This document shows positions 1 to 11,600 of a DNA stretch of 64,000 nt, in pieces (position 1 is the stretch's first letter; the number at the start of each line of letters is the position of its first letter). The notes under the pieces are model-generated. The model made no database searches. It was not told the origin of the DNA and saw only the letters and a program-made list of their open reading frames with translations. The translations under genes and the position numbers were made by a program. This DNA is from Camarhynchus parvulus (Eukaryota > Chordata > Aves > Passeriformes > Thraupidae): the NCBI RefSeq assembly GCF_901933205.1, contig NC_044585.1, forward strand, positions 7,130,001-7,194,000, read 5' to 3'.

Positions 1-2533
1 GTCGTGCTGGTTTCCCTGAATAGCAAGGCCAGGTTTCTCCAGGTAGCATGGTCTAATAATGAGCATCTCTCTGCCATTCCTCTCAGCTGAAGCCTCTGAA
101 CCCCTGATTAAGTTTTGCAGCACTCCAGTCAAGGAAATTATTGTGTCTAAAGGCAACCTATGGCAGAGGCAAGATTCAATCACTTGTGTAAGATCAACTG
201 ATACACTATATAGGTACTTAAATCTGCGAATACTAGTGACTTTCAAAAGAACTTATACATGTGGAATTTTAAGGAGTTTCCTGGACTTGTTAGTTTCTTT
301 ATCTCAGCAGAGATAGCAGTGGTTAATTAAACATTAAACATTAAATATTATCAGTCAGAGAATCCAGTGTGTTTGTGCAGGGCAGTTCCCTCAGAGCAGG
401 GCTGGACATCACCAGGCCCTGGGAGTGATCAGTCCTGAGTGTATTGTCAGTTCATACCTTCCTCTGGGCTTCTCTAAATTCCTTTTGCAAACAAGTTCTT
501 CATTTTGGACTTTGCATTTAAGGAAGAAACATAGGGGGAGATTGAACAGAAACTTTCTCATCACCTTCCCTCCCATCCCATCTCCCTTTACACAAGGGAG
601 TCAGGAGCAAAGCAGGAAGAGGAGGAGTTCCTAAAATTCACCCCTCTACTGTCTCTCACTTCATTTGTGGCCTTGGCCTTGCATCTCTGTGCCTGTGCCT
701 TGTCAGGAAGATGCTGGGAGCAAGGGGAGAGAAAAGACATGGCATTCGTCCTGGGAGAAGGTAATGGGGTGGGAGTTCAGATGTGTGAAGGAAGCAAACT
801 GATAAGGGAAAAGATGGAAAAGGCTATAAATACCAGTGCTGGGAGGAAGGAGGAGCAGATGTTATTTCAGATCACAAGTGTGCATGTGAAAAAAAGCTTA
901 TCACCACCCCACGCCGCCCGCAGAACTGCCAGCGCAAGGAGTTCAGGAATTGTAGGAGGGACTTACAATGAATACACAATCACTCTATTTGCTTTCTGCT
1001 GTTGAAATTAGGTTCATTCTTCTTGGTTTTCAAGCTTCTTAGCACATTTCTGATAGTTAGGAATTTACTTCAAAACCAGAACAACAAATAAGTAGTACAA
1101 AGGCTGAGACTCTAATGAAATCACACAATTCCTTAAGGAAGGCATCAAGAATCTGTTAGAAAAATATGAGACTTGGCTGCTCCATGTCAGTGGATCAGTG
1201 TATGAGAATCTGTGTAGTAAGACACATTGCTTTGTCAATGTATTCTTCTGCTCAGGTCTCTGGAAACTGGAAATAAGCACATTTCTAGCTATATTATATG
1301 AGCTTGCAGGTCTGGAAGATAGAACTTGGCCTGTGGGGGGAAATGATAAAAGTTGGGCTGCAGAAACCCAGCTTGTTGAAGAGGAGCTTAATCAAACTCA
1401 CAGCTCTGTTACTCATTTTTTAAATTTTTTTTTCATTTGTTGGCTCTCTGAATCTTTCTGGTATGAATCAGTATTGGCTCTGCGTGAGTGAATTTCTGGT
1501 AATACATCAGAATGAATGAGTAGGAAAGGAAGTATCAAGTAACTGAAATTGGGGCTGCCTTGAAAAATCTGATTTACAGTCTAGGCTGAGACTGGCAATG
1601 TTTTTTGCTGGCTAATTATACCAACTACAATCGGCTTTCAGTATTTTTGATGTGGATGTGTTTTGTACAAACTCGGTGTTTGAATTCTGCAAAAGGAACA
1701 TGTTTAAATGCATGTAAGTATATATAATGTACAGACTTTTTGTCAGCATAGTCAGATTTTTTTATAAGAGCTTAAATGATTTGACTGTTCCGGTGTCTTG
1801 TTTTCATCTGCCCACATGTATTACACAGCCTGGGCAGGTTTATAATGGTATTGGAGAACCTAAAGACTGTATTTATAGAAGTGCCTAAGGGATTTAGAGT
1901 CTGGCTCTCCCTAAGAGTCCCACTGACTAGTTAGGAAGGAAAATTATAGGGAATGGTGCCAGTACAGCACTCTACTTCCACACACAAACGTTAATCCAGA
2001 GAATACTCTTGCAGATAAATACTGCAGCTGAGCCAGATCCCAAGCTCATCTAGGTGAAGGGAGAAATTCCCTCTGAAGTCAATGGAAATTGGATCATGAT
2101 AACACATCTAGAGAAGATTTAATATAGAACTGCATGACAGTAATTGATGCTCCTCTGGGACAACATTATCAAATTCCACCTAATTTAGAGCCAGTCAACC
2201 AATGCCAGCTGCACTATAATGTTTAACCAGGTGTTAAATAGATGTGAACTTCTTAGATTTTCTGTCAGGAGGAAACAAATAAAGATCACAGGAATCTAGA
2301 ACAATATTTTTTCTTCCCAGTATATATTTGTCTGTTATAGACTGGGGGTGTTTTTTGCGCATTTATTTTTAAATGGACTCTTGTCTTAAACAGGGCAGAG
2401 GTGCTAAACCATCACATAGCATAACAGAGTAAGGGCACTGTGCAGTGTCACTGTGTCCCAGGCACTGACAGGATTAGCTCTTTTCTCCTTGCCCTGTGCT
2501 ACCTGCCCTAACTCTGAGTTTTGCGTTGAGCAG
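1..2533 (+). other. ZDHHC8: ZDHHC8 intron 2 (3' part)
   Basis: AT-rich sequence with no exon that I can match. Exons 1 and 2, which would encode the cytosolic N-terminus and first two membrane segments up to the FPRA residues before the acidic DEDED stretch, are not visible and must lie left of the window. The intron ends in the acceptor at 2531-2533. No repeat family was recognised with confidence. Confidence 0.7.
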
Positions 2534-2691
2534 CGGACGAGGATGAGGATAAGGACGACGACTTCCGCGCACCGCTGTACAAGAACGTGGAGATCAAAGG
2601 AATCCAAGTACGGATGAAGTGGTGCGCCACCTGCCACTTCTACCGCCCGCCCCGCTGCTCCCACTGCAGCGTCTGCGACAACTGCGTGGAG
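2534..2691 (+). CDS. ZDHHC8: ZDHHC8 exon 3 (cysteine-rich domain, first half)
   Basis: Begins with the last two bases of an Ala codon after the acceptor at 2531-2533 and ends in phase 0 (GTG GAG) at donor GTAACG. It encodes [17 protein letters not shown] and the zinc-binding cysteines [17 protein letters not shown] second possible acceptor AG lies three bases upstream (GAGCAG), which would add one Ala. Confidence 0.95.
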
Positions 2692-5600
2692 GTAACGCTG
2701 CTGGGCTGCCCCTGCTGCTGGGAACGGGCTGCTGGGCTGCCCCACCGGGCTCTGGGCTTGCCCCTGCTCTGGGAATGGGCTGGTGGGCTGCCCCACCGGG
2801 CTCTGGGCTTGCCCCTGCTCTGGGAATGGGCTGGTGGGCTGCCCCAGAGTTCCAGTTCTGGGGAGTTCACAGCTGGACTCCTGCCGCCGGCCGGGGGTCT
2901 GTGTACAAATCACAAACAGGACAGGACTGCTGAGAAACGTGCCTTGAGCTGTTTTATTTTCTAGCATCGGTCTCATTACATGGTTATGACAATGGGAAGA
3001 TGCCATCAACTCATATTCTAGGCAGCAGACTAAGAACTTAATGTTACGACTTGCTTTATAAGTTTTTTGACTAATTACACAAAGCAAAAGCATATTGGGG
3101 AGTTCTGAGGAGTTTGCAGTTGGACTTGCACTGAGCAATGCCATTTGAAGCATAGCCCTCAGTTATGTGTGTTACAAATGCAATGATGCTTGTTGTCAGC
3201 CCTGTCACCAGTGTTGATCAAAATAGAAATTTATAATTCTGGCTGCATCTTCCTTGAGGTAGCTAAGGGATTGTGAATGTAAAAAAGGAGTGAATGGGAG
3301 AGTTGGTGCTGAGTTCAAGAGAGCAAGAAATTCAGGGTGAGCCATTTGAACTTGTCATGTGTGAGCTTAAGGTTCTTCATTTAATTTGGTGCAAACTGGT
3401 GCCAGCATTAGTGGACAAGCAGAGAAGCCACAATGATGTGTGAGTTCAGGAGAGCAAAACTCGGAGTTCAGCAAATGGTTCTCCAGTCAATAGAAGGAGC
3501 CCATGTGTTTGTCAACACCCCAGCTCAGAGCATGAGCTCATTCATGTTTCTAATGTTGATTGCTGTGAATTAGGGGACTTTCTTGATTCTTGTTACCCTT
3601 AGGGTCCTGGTGAGTCACACAGGATTTTTAAAAAATAACCCTAAACAGTAAGATGTGCTTTTGGGCTGTAAGCATCTCCCAGACATGTAGGTACAGAGCA
3701 CTGTATTCTCAGCAGTGTATTGCCAGGGGACTTTTTATTGCTGAGCTAAAAATTCTACTTCTAAAGGACCATTTCTGCTGCAAGGTCTATTTTTTTTCAA
3801 TAGAAAGATGAAATCTTAATATGTCTAAAATATATTCAGCTCTGCCATTAAAATGAAAGGAATTACTAATCAGAAGGGGAAAAATACCAGAGTCAGCTGG
3901 AATGCTGTATACACTACCTTTGTCCTAATCCTCTTTGACATAAGCAAGGGAATAGTCCCACAGAGAGCAGCAGCACAGTTGCAAGTGAGAGAAAGGCTGC
4001 CTGGATTTATCTTGTGTCAGTCATATATCTAAGTTATAATTATCTGGAAGCAGTGCTGTGCCTAGTAACCATTGATAAATAGAACAAGGCTGTCCTGGTT
4101 TGGAAGGCTTTAGAAGGATGTGGGATTTTAGAAGCCTGGGAGTGAGGAGCTGCTAAGGTCCCTGGGTAGAGTGAAGTAGCCACAGCTATTTGTAAGTTGT
4201 GACACACAACTGCTGTGAATTGTTTAGACTGCTGTGAATTGTTGCACAGAGCTGGATTTTTGGTAGAAAACCTGAATCGTACATTACCAGTTTTAAAACA
4301 TAAATGTTTTCACTAATTCTAGGTTCTGAGGATTGTTTTGATGATGGTAAATTCTCAGTTGTCCCATGGAGTTTCTTTCTTCCACCTTCCCCGGTGGCTC
4401 AGCATAAAAATTCATTTTCAGGAAATCAAGTTTTCTCAGAAAAAGATTGCTCAAAACTCAGTGGTATAAACACTTGAAGTTTCATGCTGATGTAAGGCCT
4501 CCATGGGAGTCAGTTCTGCAGCAGAAATGAAAATGGGAGGGAATCCAAAAGGAACCTGCATAAAATAGCAGAAGGCAAGGTGACTCTGGCTTCTCCACAA
4601 GTTCTATTGATAGTCAGGTCAGTTGAATGTTCCCTACTATTCTGGTGCACAAGTAAAGAGCTCTGCTTGTAATTAAATTACTACTGCTGTGGAGGAATGT
4701 AGGCAAAAAGTATTAATGACTTCTGAATCAATAAATCATGGCCTTAAACATGTTTTATTGATTCTTGTGATGCTTATTTCCCACTCACCTGTCATATTCT
4801 AGAAGAGCTTTGAGACAGTAACAGGAGAGACTCTGCTGGCTTTCCATGTAGGATCCACTCAGGATTGTAGTTCATGTTTTCACTGTCAGTCTAGAATTTA
4901 CAATAAAAATTATTTTCCCAAATATAAAACTTCTGAACCAATTTGATAAAAATGAATAAACAGTAAAAGCAAACAACACTTGCAGAAATAAAACTAATTA
5001 AAACTTAAAGCATGCTGTTACCAGAGGGACCCAAAATGAATCTGTGACAAAAGTAGTCAGATTTTTGTTTTCTTAATTGGAATGTTTGCAGTGAGTACTT
5101 ACATAGTTTCATAATCCATAGGTATTTTGGGCTGCATACAGTCAGATTTGCATAACAGACAGATGTTATGTCAGCATTTCAGATATAGCCTGAAATGATC
5201 TTAATATTTAAGTTACCACTGTCATTTTCTAATGTGCTTTGAGAAAGCTCTAATCCATTTTTTTTTGTATTTTGTAAATTTTTGGTAAATGCATTATGCA
5301 AAAGTTAGAAATACAAAACCCCCTGTGTCATCATTGAGCAGTGCTTAAAAATAGCATTGCCACAAAGTGAAGAATAAACAGTTCATTTGTCAGTGCAATG
5401 AATGTGTAATATCTGCTCTGAAGAACACAGAGGTAAGAAGGGTTTATTTCTTGCACCTGATCTTGTCTTCACATCAGGAATAATCCCATTGGAGACAGTG
5501 GATTTACATGCTTACAAGACTGTGTAAAGGCACTTGGAGGGTGTCTGTGGCTTGCCCTCATTATTAAATCTCCTGTTAAAAGGGATCTGACTTTGTAAGG

Positions 5601-8600
5601 GACTTTGGATTTGTGACTGAGACAAATAGTTAGGTTTGGATTCATAACTTAATGAACCTGTGCATAACTTTGCCTCTGTCTGATCCTGCTGTTCTTTTTC
5701 TTTGTGACCTGCTTGGTAAAAAGGTACTTTTGTGTTCAAAATGGACTCATTGTTCAAAGTGGACTCATTCAGTGATGTATAAATACTGAAATGTGGGACA
5801 GGGCATTCTGCAGCACTATTGCATCTTCAAACCATTCTAGGCTATAATAACTTCATTGTAATTGACTCATGCTAAGGATGATAAAAATGAGGGCTTCTGC
5901 TGCTAGCAGATAAATAGCCTGTCCTTTATGTTTGATATATCCTCTCTTCAAAACCCTATAAACACTCAAGTACCTCTCCATTCACGGATAGAGAAACAAC
6001 TTGGTCCTAAAAAGTCTTATAAAAGACAGTCAAGCATTTTGTAAAGCTGCAGAACTAGTCTGATGTAATTTTACATGACAGGGGTTCAAATTCATCTCTG
6101 AGGCAATGTATTTTCTTTCACTGTTTGGATATTTTTCCCTATCTCTCCCTTTCTTTACAAGGATTTTGACCATCACTGCCCATGGGTCAACAATTGCATA
6201 GGACGGAGGAACTACCGCTATTTTTTTCTCTTCTTGCTGTCCTTAAGTACACACATGGTTGGAGTGTTCACCTTTGGGCTCATCTTCGTACTGAACCACA
6301 TGGAAAAGCTGGGAGCAGCTCACACTACCATTACGTATCCTTCCTGTTGGTCTTTCCAGACTCAAGGTGACTGAGGAGAATGGGCAAGAATGAATCTGAA
6401 TATTTGTCCTCAGGGAGCTGGTGGAGCCTCTCCTGATCCCCCACTGCTCTCCCCCTGTAAATGCTCAGTGCAGGTTTTCCTCTGTTCCATTGTACCTGGG
6501 TGAGCATGGATTGCTCCAGAAACTGTAGGTGACCCTTTGTCTTTCTCAATCTTTGTCATGACAGCCCAGCAGAAGGATGAGCTGCCTCCCTGAATTTAAC
6601 TTACAAGCAGGTGTAGCTCTCAGCTGCTGTTTGCTGAGTTTAGAACTCTGTTGCTGTGCTGCGGAGCAGAGGGTGCTCTGGAAGAAGCCCCCTGCATGCT
6701 GGTGTAACACATGAATTGCTGGCTCTGAGGGATGATACTGCTCTCAATGGGTCAGTGCAGAATATTCTTTACAAGGTAGAAAGGTAGAGCCAGAATCACT
6801 GAGTTCACTTTACTTTTTAGCCATCTCAAGGGGGAGGACCCAGACTAGGAGCAGATGGACTTAACCTTGAGATGAAATTTAGTTAGACCTTGCTAAAGGT
6901 GAGGAATACTCTGCACTCATGAGACCCCACCTGGAGTGCTGTACCAGCATCAGAAGGATGTGGAGCTGCTGGAGCAAGTCCAGAGGAGTCCCTCTGCTCT
7001 GGAGACAGACTGGGAGAGTTGATGCTGTTCAGCCTGGAGATGAGAAGGCTGTACGGAGACCTTAGAGCCCTTTCCAGTGCCTAAAGGGGCTCCAGGGGAG
7101 CTGAAGAGGGACTTTGGAAAAGGGTCTGGAGTGAAAAGATGGTGGGGAGCAGCTTCAAACCGAAAGAGGGCAAGTATAGATGAGATATTAGCATGAAATT
7201 CTTCACTATGAGGCCCTGTCACAGATTGCCCAGAGAAGCTGTGGCTGCCCCTGGATCTCTGGAAGTGTCCAAGGCCAGGTTGGACAGGGCTTGCAGCAGA
7301 CTGGGGTAATGAAATACGTCCTGACAACTGGGGAGTTGGAACTAGGTGATCTTTAAGGTCCCTTCCAACCCAAACCATTCTATGACACTGTGACACTCCC
7401 TTTTTTTTTTCTCCTTTTCCTCTCCCTGTCTTTCACAGACCCTTTTTCCCTTCACTCATCCCAGTTTCTTTAACCCTTGGATACAGAATGGCTGTCATGT
7501 GTGTGGCTGGGTTATTCTTTATCCCAGTCATTGGTCTCACTGGCTTCCACATTGTTCTGGTGGCCCGAGGGCGCACAACCAATGAACAGGTAAGAAGCAA
7601 TCCTTTCTCCATGTTTGTGACTAAGGTGCTGAGGTGGGAAGGAAAATCAGCAAGTCAGCTTGGGTAAAGCTAAAGATGGTCCAGATCTTGCCGGTAATGC
7701 TCTTATTGGAGCTTTTGTGAAGATCTAGGAAGTTGCCTTTTTTTATATTTTCAGATTTTTTTTAATACACTGCAGGCAAAGATTTCCCTTTTTTAGGCAC
7801 AGAGCATCACCCAAGGCTTATTTATTATTTAAAATGTACTCATGACCTTGAAGTAGGTTTTATGTGGTAAGTACCATCAACCCCAGAAGTTCAAACTTTA
7901 TGAGTCAGACTGAACAGTCCATGAGATTGAGTGAAACAGAAAGGAAAAGATTGAATCATTTGCCCTCTCTCCTGGTATTTTGAGCTCCCCCAGCAAGCCC
8001 TCACTGCCCATAATAGGGTCTGAGTTAGCTCTTTGTCTCCCTCTGTGTCTCTCTTGTTCTCATGCATATGAACACACACACAGAGTGCTGTTGGACCCAG
8101 CTTGCTTTGCTTCTCCAAACCAAGTGCCAACATTTGTGCCAAAAAGCCTGGAAAACTCCAGTTCCCCTGCAGTTACTCAAATGTCCATGACCCACAGTCC
8201 CTGTGGTTGATGCAGACCTGCGTTTATGTGCCCGTTAATGGCTTGGTGTGGCTGATAGAGATCAATGTGATGGGATCAATAACAGGTCCCTGCCACCCCA
8301 AGGGCAGTTTGCAGGTGTGGCACTGGTCTCAGCCCTCATCCCAAGGCTCATGAACTCAGTGCATTCCAGTGCTTTATCCCTCCACAGCTCCAGCTCCAAA
8401 GTGCCCCTCACATCTGGGTTTTTTTCACATTTTTCCCCACCATACTTCTTTTCCCTTGTGGTTTGGGTTTTTTTCAGATGGGTTTTTGCTGCCCTTGCCC
8501 CCATGGGTGCTCTGCAGCTCCCACTGAGCTGTTTTGGCTGTCCTGGGGGCTGATGGCTCCATGCTGTGGAGCTGCCTGGCTCCTGGGCAGGCTGTGAGCG

Positions 8601-11600
8601 ATGAAAACATCTGTCTGAGGCCAGGCCCTCGTAAACTGAGATGACATTGTCTCCATCCCACAAGGGACAATAAAAACTCTTATCCAGAAGACTGTGGGAG
8701 GTTTACATAAGCGAAGAATCTGAAGTCATCCTGAACAGTTGCCTAACATGGCCTTTGAACAAAGCAAGCTTCCATAGCTGTCATCTTCAAATGCTTTTCT
8801 CTGTCCTGCTCAGAATCATCTGCTCTTCATTTTAAAATTAATTTTGGCCAAGTATTAGATTTGATAGTGCTAACAATAGTAGCATGAAACACAGGGCATT
8901 TTGGTCTCATAGCCCAAATCGTGGTTTGCCTTCGACTTGTCTTTGTGCAGTGATATAAACTCTCCATGAAAATTTTAGGCTGGAAAAGAAGGAAAAATTT
9001 AAAAAATGTTAAATTTAATTTCATATGTTTATGGCTGCACTAGAATTTAGAAAGGTTGAGGATTTTTCTATGATCAAAATAACTATGGAAAATGTATCCT
9101 AGCTTGGTCTGGTTTCCTGAGCTACCAAACCGCTTGAGATTTATTACATCTTCCCATGCCATTTTGAAAATTAAATGTAATCTGGTCTTAATTTCTGCTT
9201 AGTCATATGTAGGGGTTATCTGTAACTGAAGGATGGATGTTCCCAGCCCTGAGGTGCTTGCAGAGGAAGCATATCTAAGTAATTAGAGCACCAGACCAGG
9301 AGAGATCTGCTCCTGGCTTTGCCACTGTTCTAAAACATTCTCTTTTCTCCTGCAATCTCAGTGCTGATTCTCTTTTCTCACACTGGTAGTTATCTACTGT
9401 CAGCTTTGCAGTTGCAATATGCTCAGCTTATCATGTTCTCTTTTCCCAGTACATTTTATAGGTCAGTGGTACAGACATTTTTTGGTTTTTACTGTAAATT
9501 TTTGGTATTTATTTGTTCTGGAGTTTGTAAATTCTGAGCATTCATAGTAGGCAGACTGTGATTGAAAAGTGCATAGTGGCTGGGTTTAGATGTTTACTGA
9601 GCTTTCTGAATGCCTCTGAAATTCTTTTATGGAATGAAAATAACCCATAACCCAACATCTGCTCATATCCTGGTATTTTTAGTTTCTGAATAGAGTAAAT
9701 AAATACCCTTCCTTCTTAGACTGCTTTCTAGCAGTGATTTATAAACTACTTTAGAAACCAAACTGATATAATTAGTACTGTAATCTGTGAGTTGGAGAAA
9801 TTTTATTTTCATACTGTGTTTGAGAAAATGGGCACAGAGATATGAAATGCTTTGCCAGCATCTGGCACAAGTCAGCGTGAGCCCAGGATTGAATGCAAGA
9901 CATGCCAAATGTCCCAGGCCCATGTTTTCATCAAAAGGTTGCTCTTCCAAATCTCAGAACTTCCAGCCTCTCTCCCTTGGCCTTTTAAAGAGCTTTATGT
10001 TGTATCAAGAAGGCCAGCATAATATATTGCAGAATCATTTAATTGTTGTTATTTTATGTGCAAGTTATTAAAGTATTTCTGGTGCTGCGTAAACTTGTTG
10101 CTAGATCAGAACTATGAGCTGATTAAAATGCTTTACTTGCAAACAACAACAACAGTAATGCTTTTAATGGCAACCACTATTAATCTCCCTGGCTTTATTG
10201 GTGTTTATCCCCATATGGTGACTTTTGAGCATGTGCTTGTAGAGTACAAACTCTTTATAATGCTTATGAAGCCTTGAATGGATCTCGCCAGTCTAATGAG
10301 GCTTGGCTTTTATTAAACCTGCTCATTTACAAGCAAACATTGTAATCACCAGGGAGTTCCTGGCACCCTCCCACATAAGGCAGTGGTTTGTACTGATTGC
10401 TGCTCAGGATGGGATCTGAGAGAGAGGAAACATTGCTCTCATCCAGCATTTGGAACATTGATTCGACTTTGCTGTTGGTTTGGAGGGGACTTGCCAAGGC
10501 AGAGGAGGGGAAGTGATGGGAATGAAAGAGACCAAAACAGGATGTCTGGCTGGGAGCAGACACAAATCCAAAGTGCAGGAGCAGCATGGAGAGGTGAACA
10601 CATCACTTTGAAACCCAGTCACATTCAGGAATGTCCTTTTGGGAAGGATCTTGAGTGGAGTGCCTCCTAGCAGGAATTGGCTGACAGAGGTGGTGTATTA
10701 GAGCTGGAGTGAAGAAGTGCAGCAATCAAAGAAAAATGATCTGTTTGGGAAGGACAGAAAGGTCAGACTTGTTCTTGGCTTTCTGAGGCTTGGATGATGA
10801 CTTTTATATAACCAGAGGTTTGAGCACTGTCCTGAACATGTTTCCAGGTGACAGGGAAATTCCGTGGGGGAGTGAATCCCTTTACCCGCGGATGCTGTGG
10901 AAACGTGGAACATGTGCTCTGCAGCCCCTTGGCTCCCAGGTAAGAGAAATGCTCTCAGCTGGAATGAGGGAGCAAGAGTCCCTGTTGGGACAGGGGGAGA
11001 AATGTCCTTGGCTGGTCTCACAAGCCAAGGATCATTGATGGAATAAGAGGAAAGCAAAGCAAAACAGTCCTGAAGGTAGAGCTCTGTGATAGCTGCTTCC
11101 CTGTTGCATGGCTGTAATCTGTAATTTACCACCCTTATCCCAGAAATACTTTTTTTGAATGAGCTTGTCAAATTATGTTGAGCTCCTACTATTGTCTTCA
11201 CCAGCTTGTTTATCCAGTGGATTTCAGTACCAAGGTAAATATCCATATGTTATCATGTTGCCCACACTACTTCTTACGCTGTACAGGCAATGTCCAGTCT
11301 GCTGGGGAAAGGGAAGGAAGCTAAAATCAGCCTTTCTCCTTAAGACTTAAATCTAATTTAAGGCTGCTGTGGTTTTCAATCTCACTGGCACTTTCATTAT
11401 CATAAAACAGATTATCAATGAGATCTACATCACGAAACTTGAGATTTTATTTATGGCTTTCTATTTTTGGGGAAATGGATTTATCGTTTCACATTTTGAA
11501 GTCAGGATCTTAATGCAGTAGATCAGATGGACTATAAATAATTCTAGGTGCTGAGCTGTCCAGCCTGCAAACATGTTCATAATCTTACTACAAGACTTAT

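Larger units (their letters stand above)
7590..10847 (+). other. ZDHHC8: ZDHHC8 intron 5
   Basis: No exon seen. It contains two old MIR-like fragments (near 9275-9345 and 9815-9945), with otherwise AT-rich unique sequence. It ends at acceptor TTTCCAG (10841-10847). Confidence 0.8.

Noticed and set aside
2404..3153. Minus-strand 249-codon ORF with repeated peptide units
   Set aside because: It is the complement of ZDHHC8 exon 3 plus the stop-free 51-bp minisatellite; no homology or splice context.
6950..7396. Minus-strand 148-codon ORF
   Set aside because: Lies antisense within the CR1 fragment; no similarity to CR1 proteins, which are encoded on the other strand further 5'.
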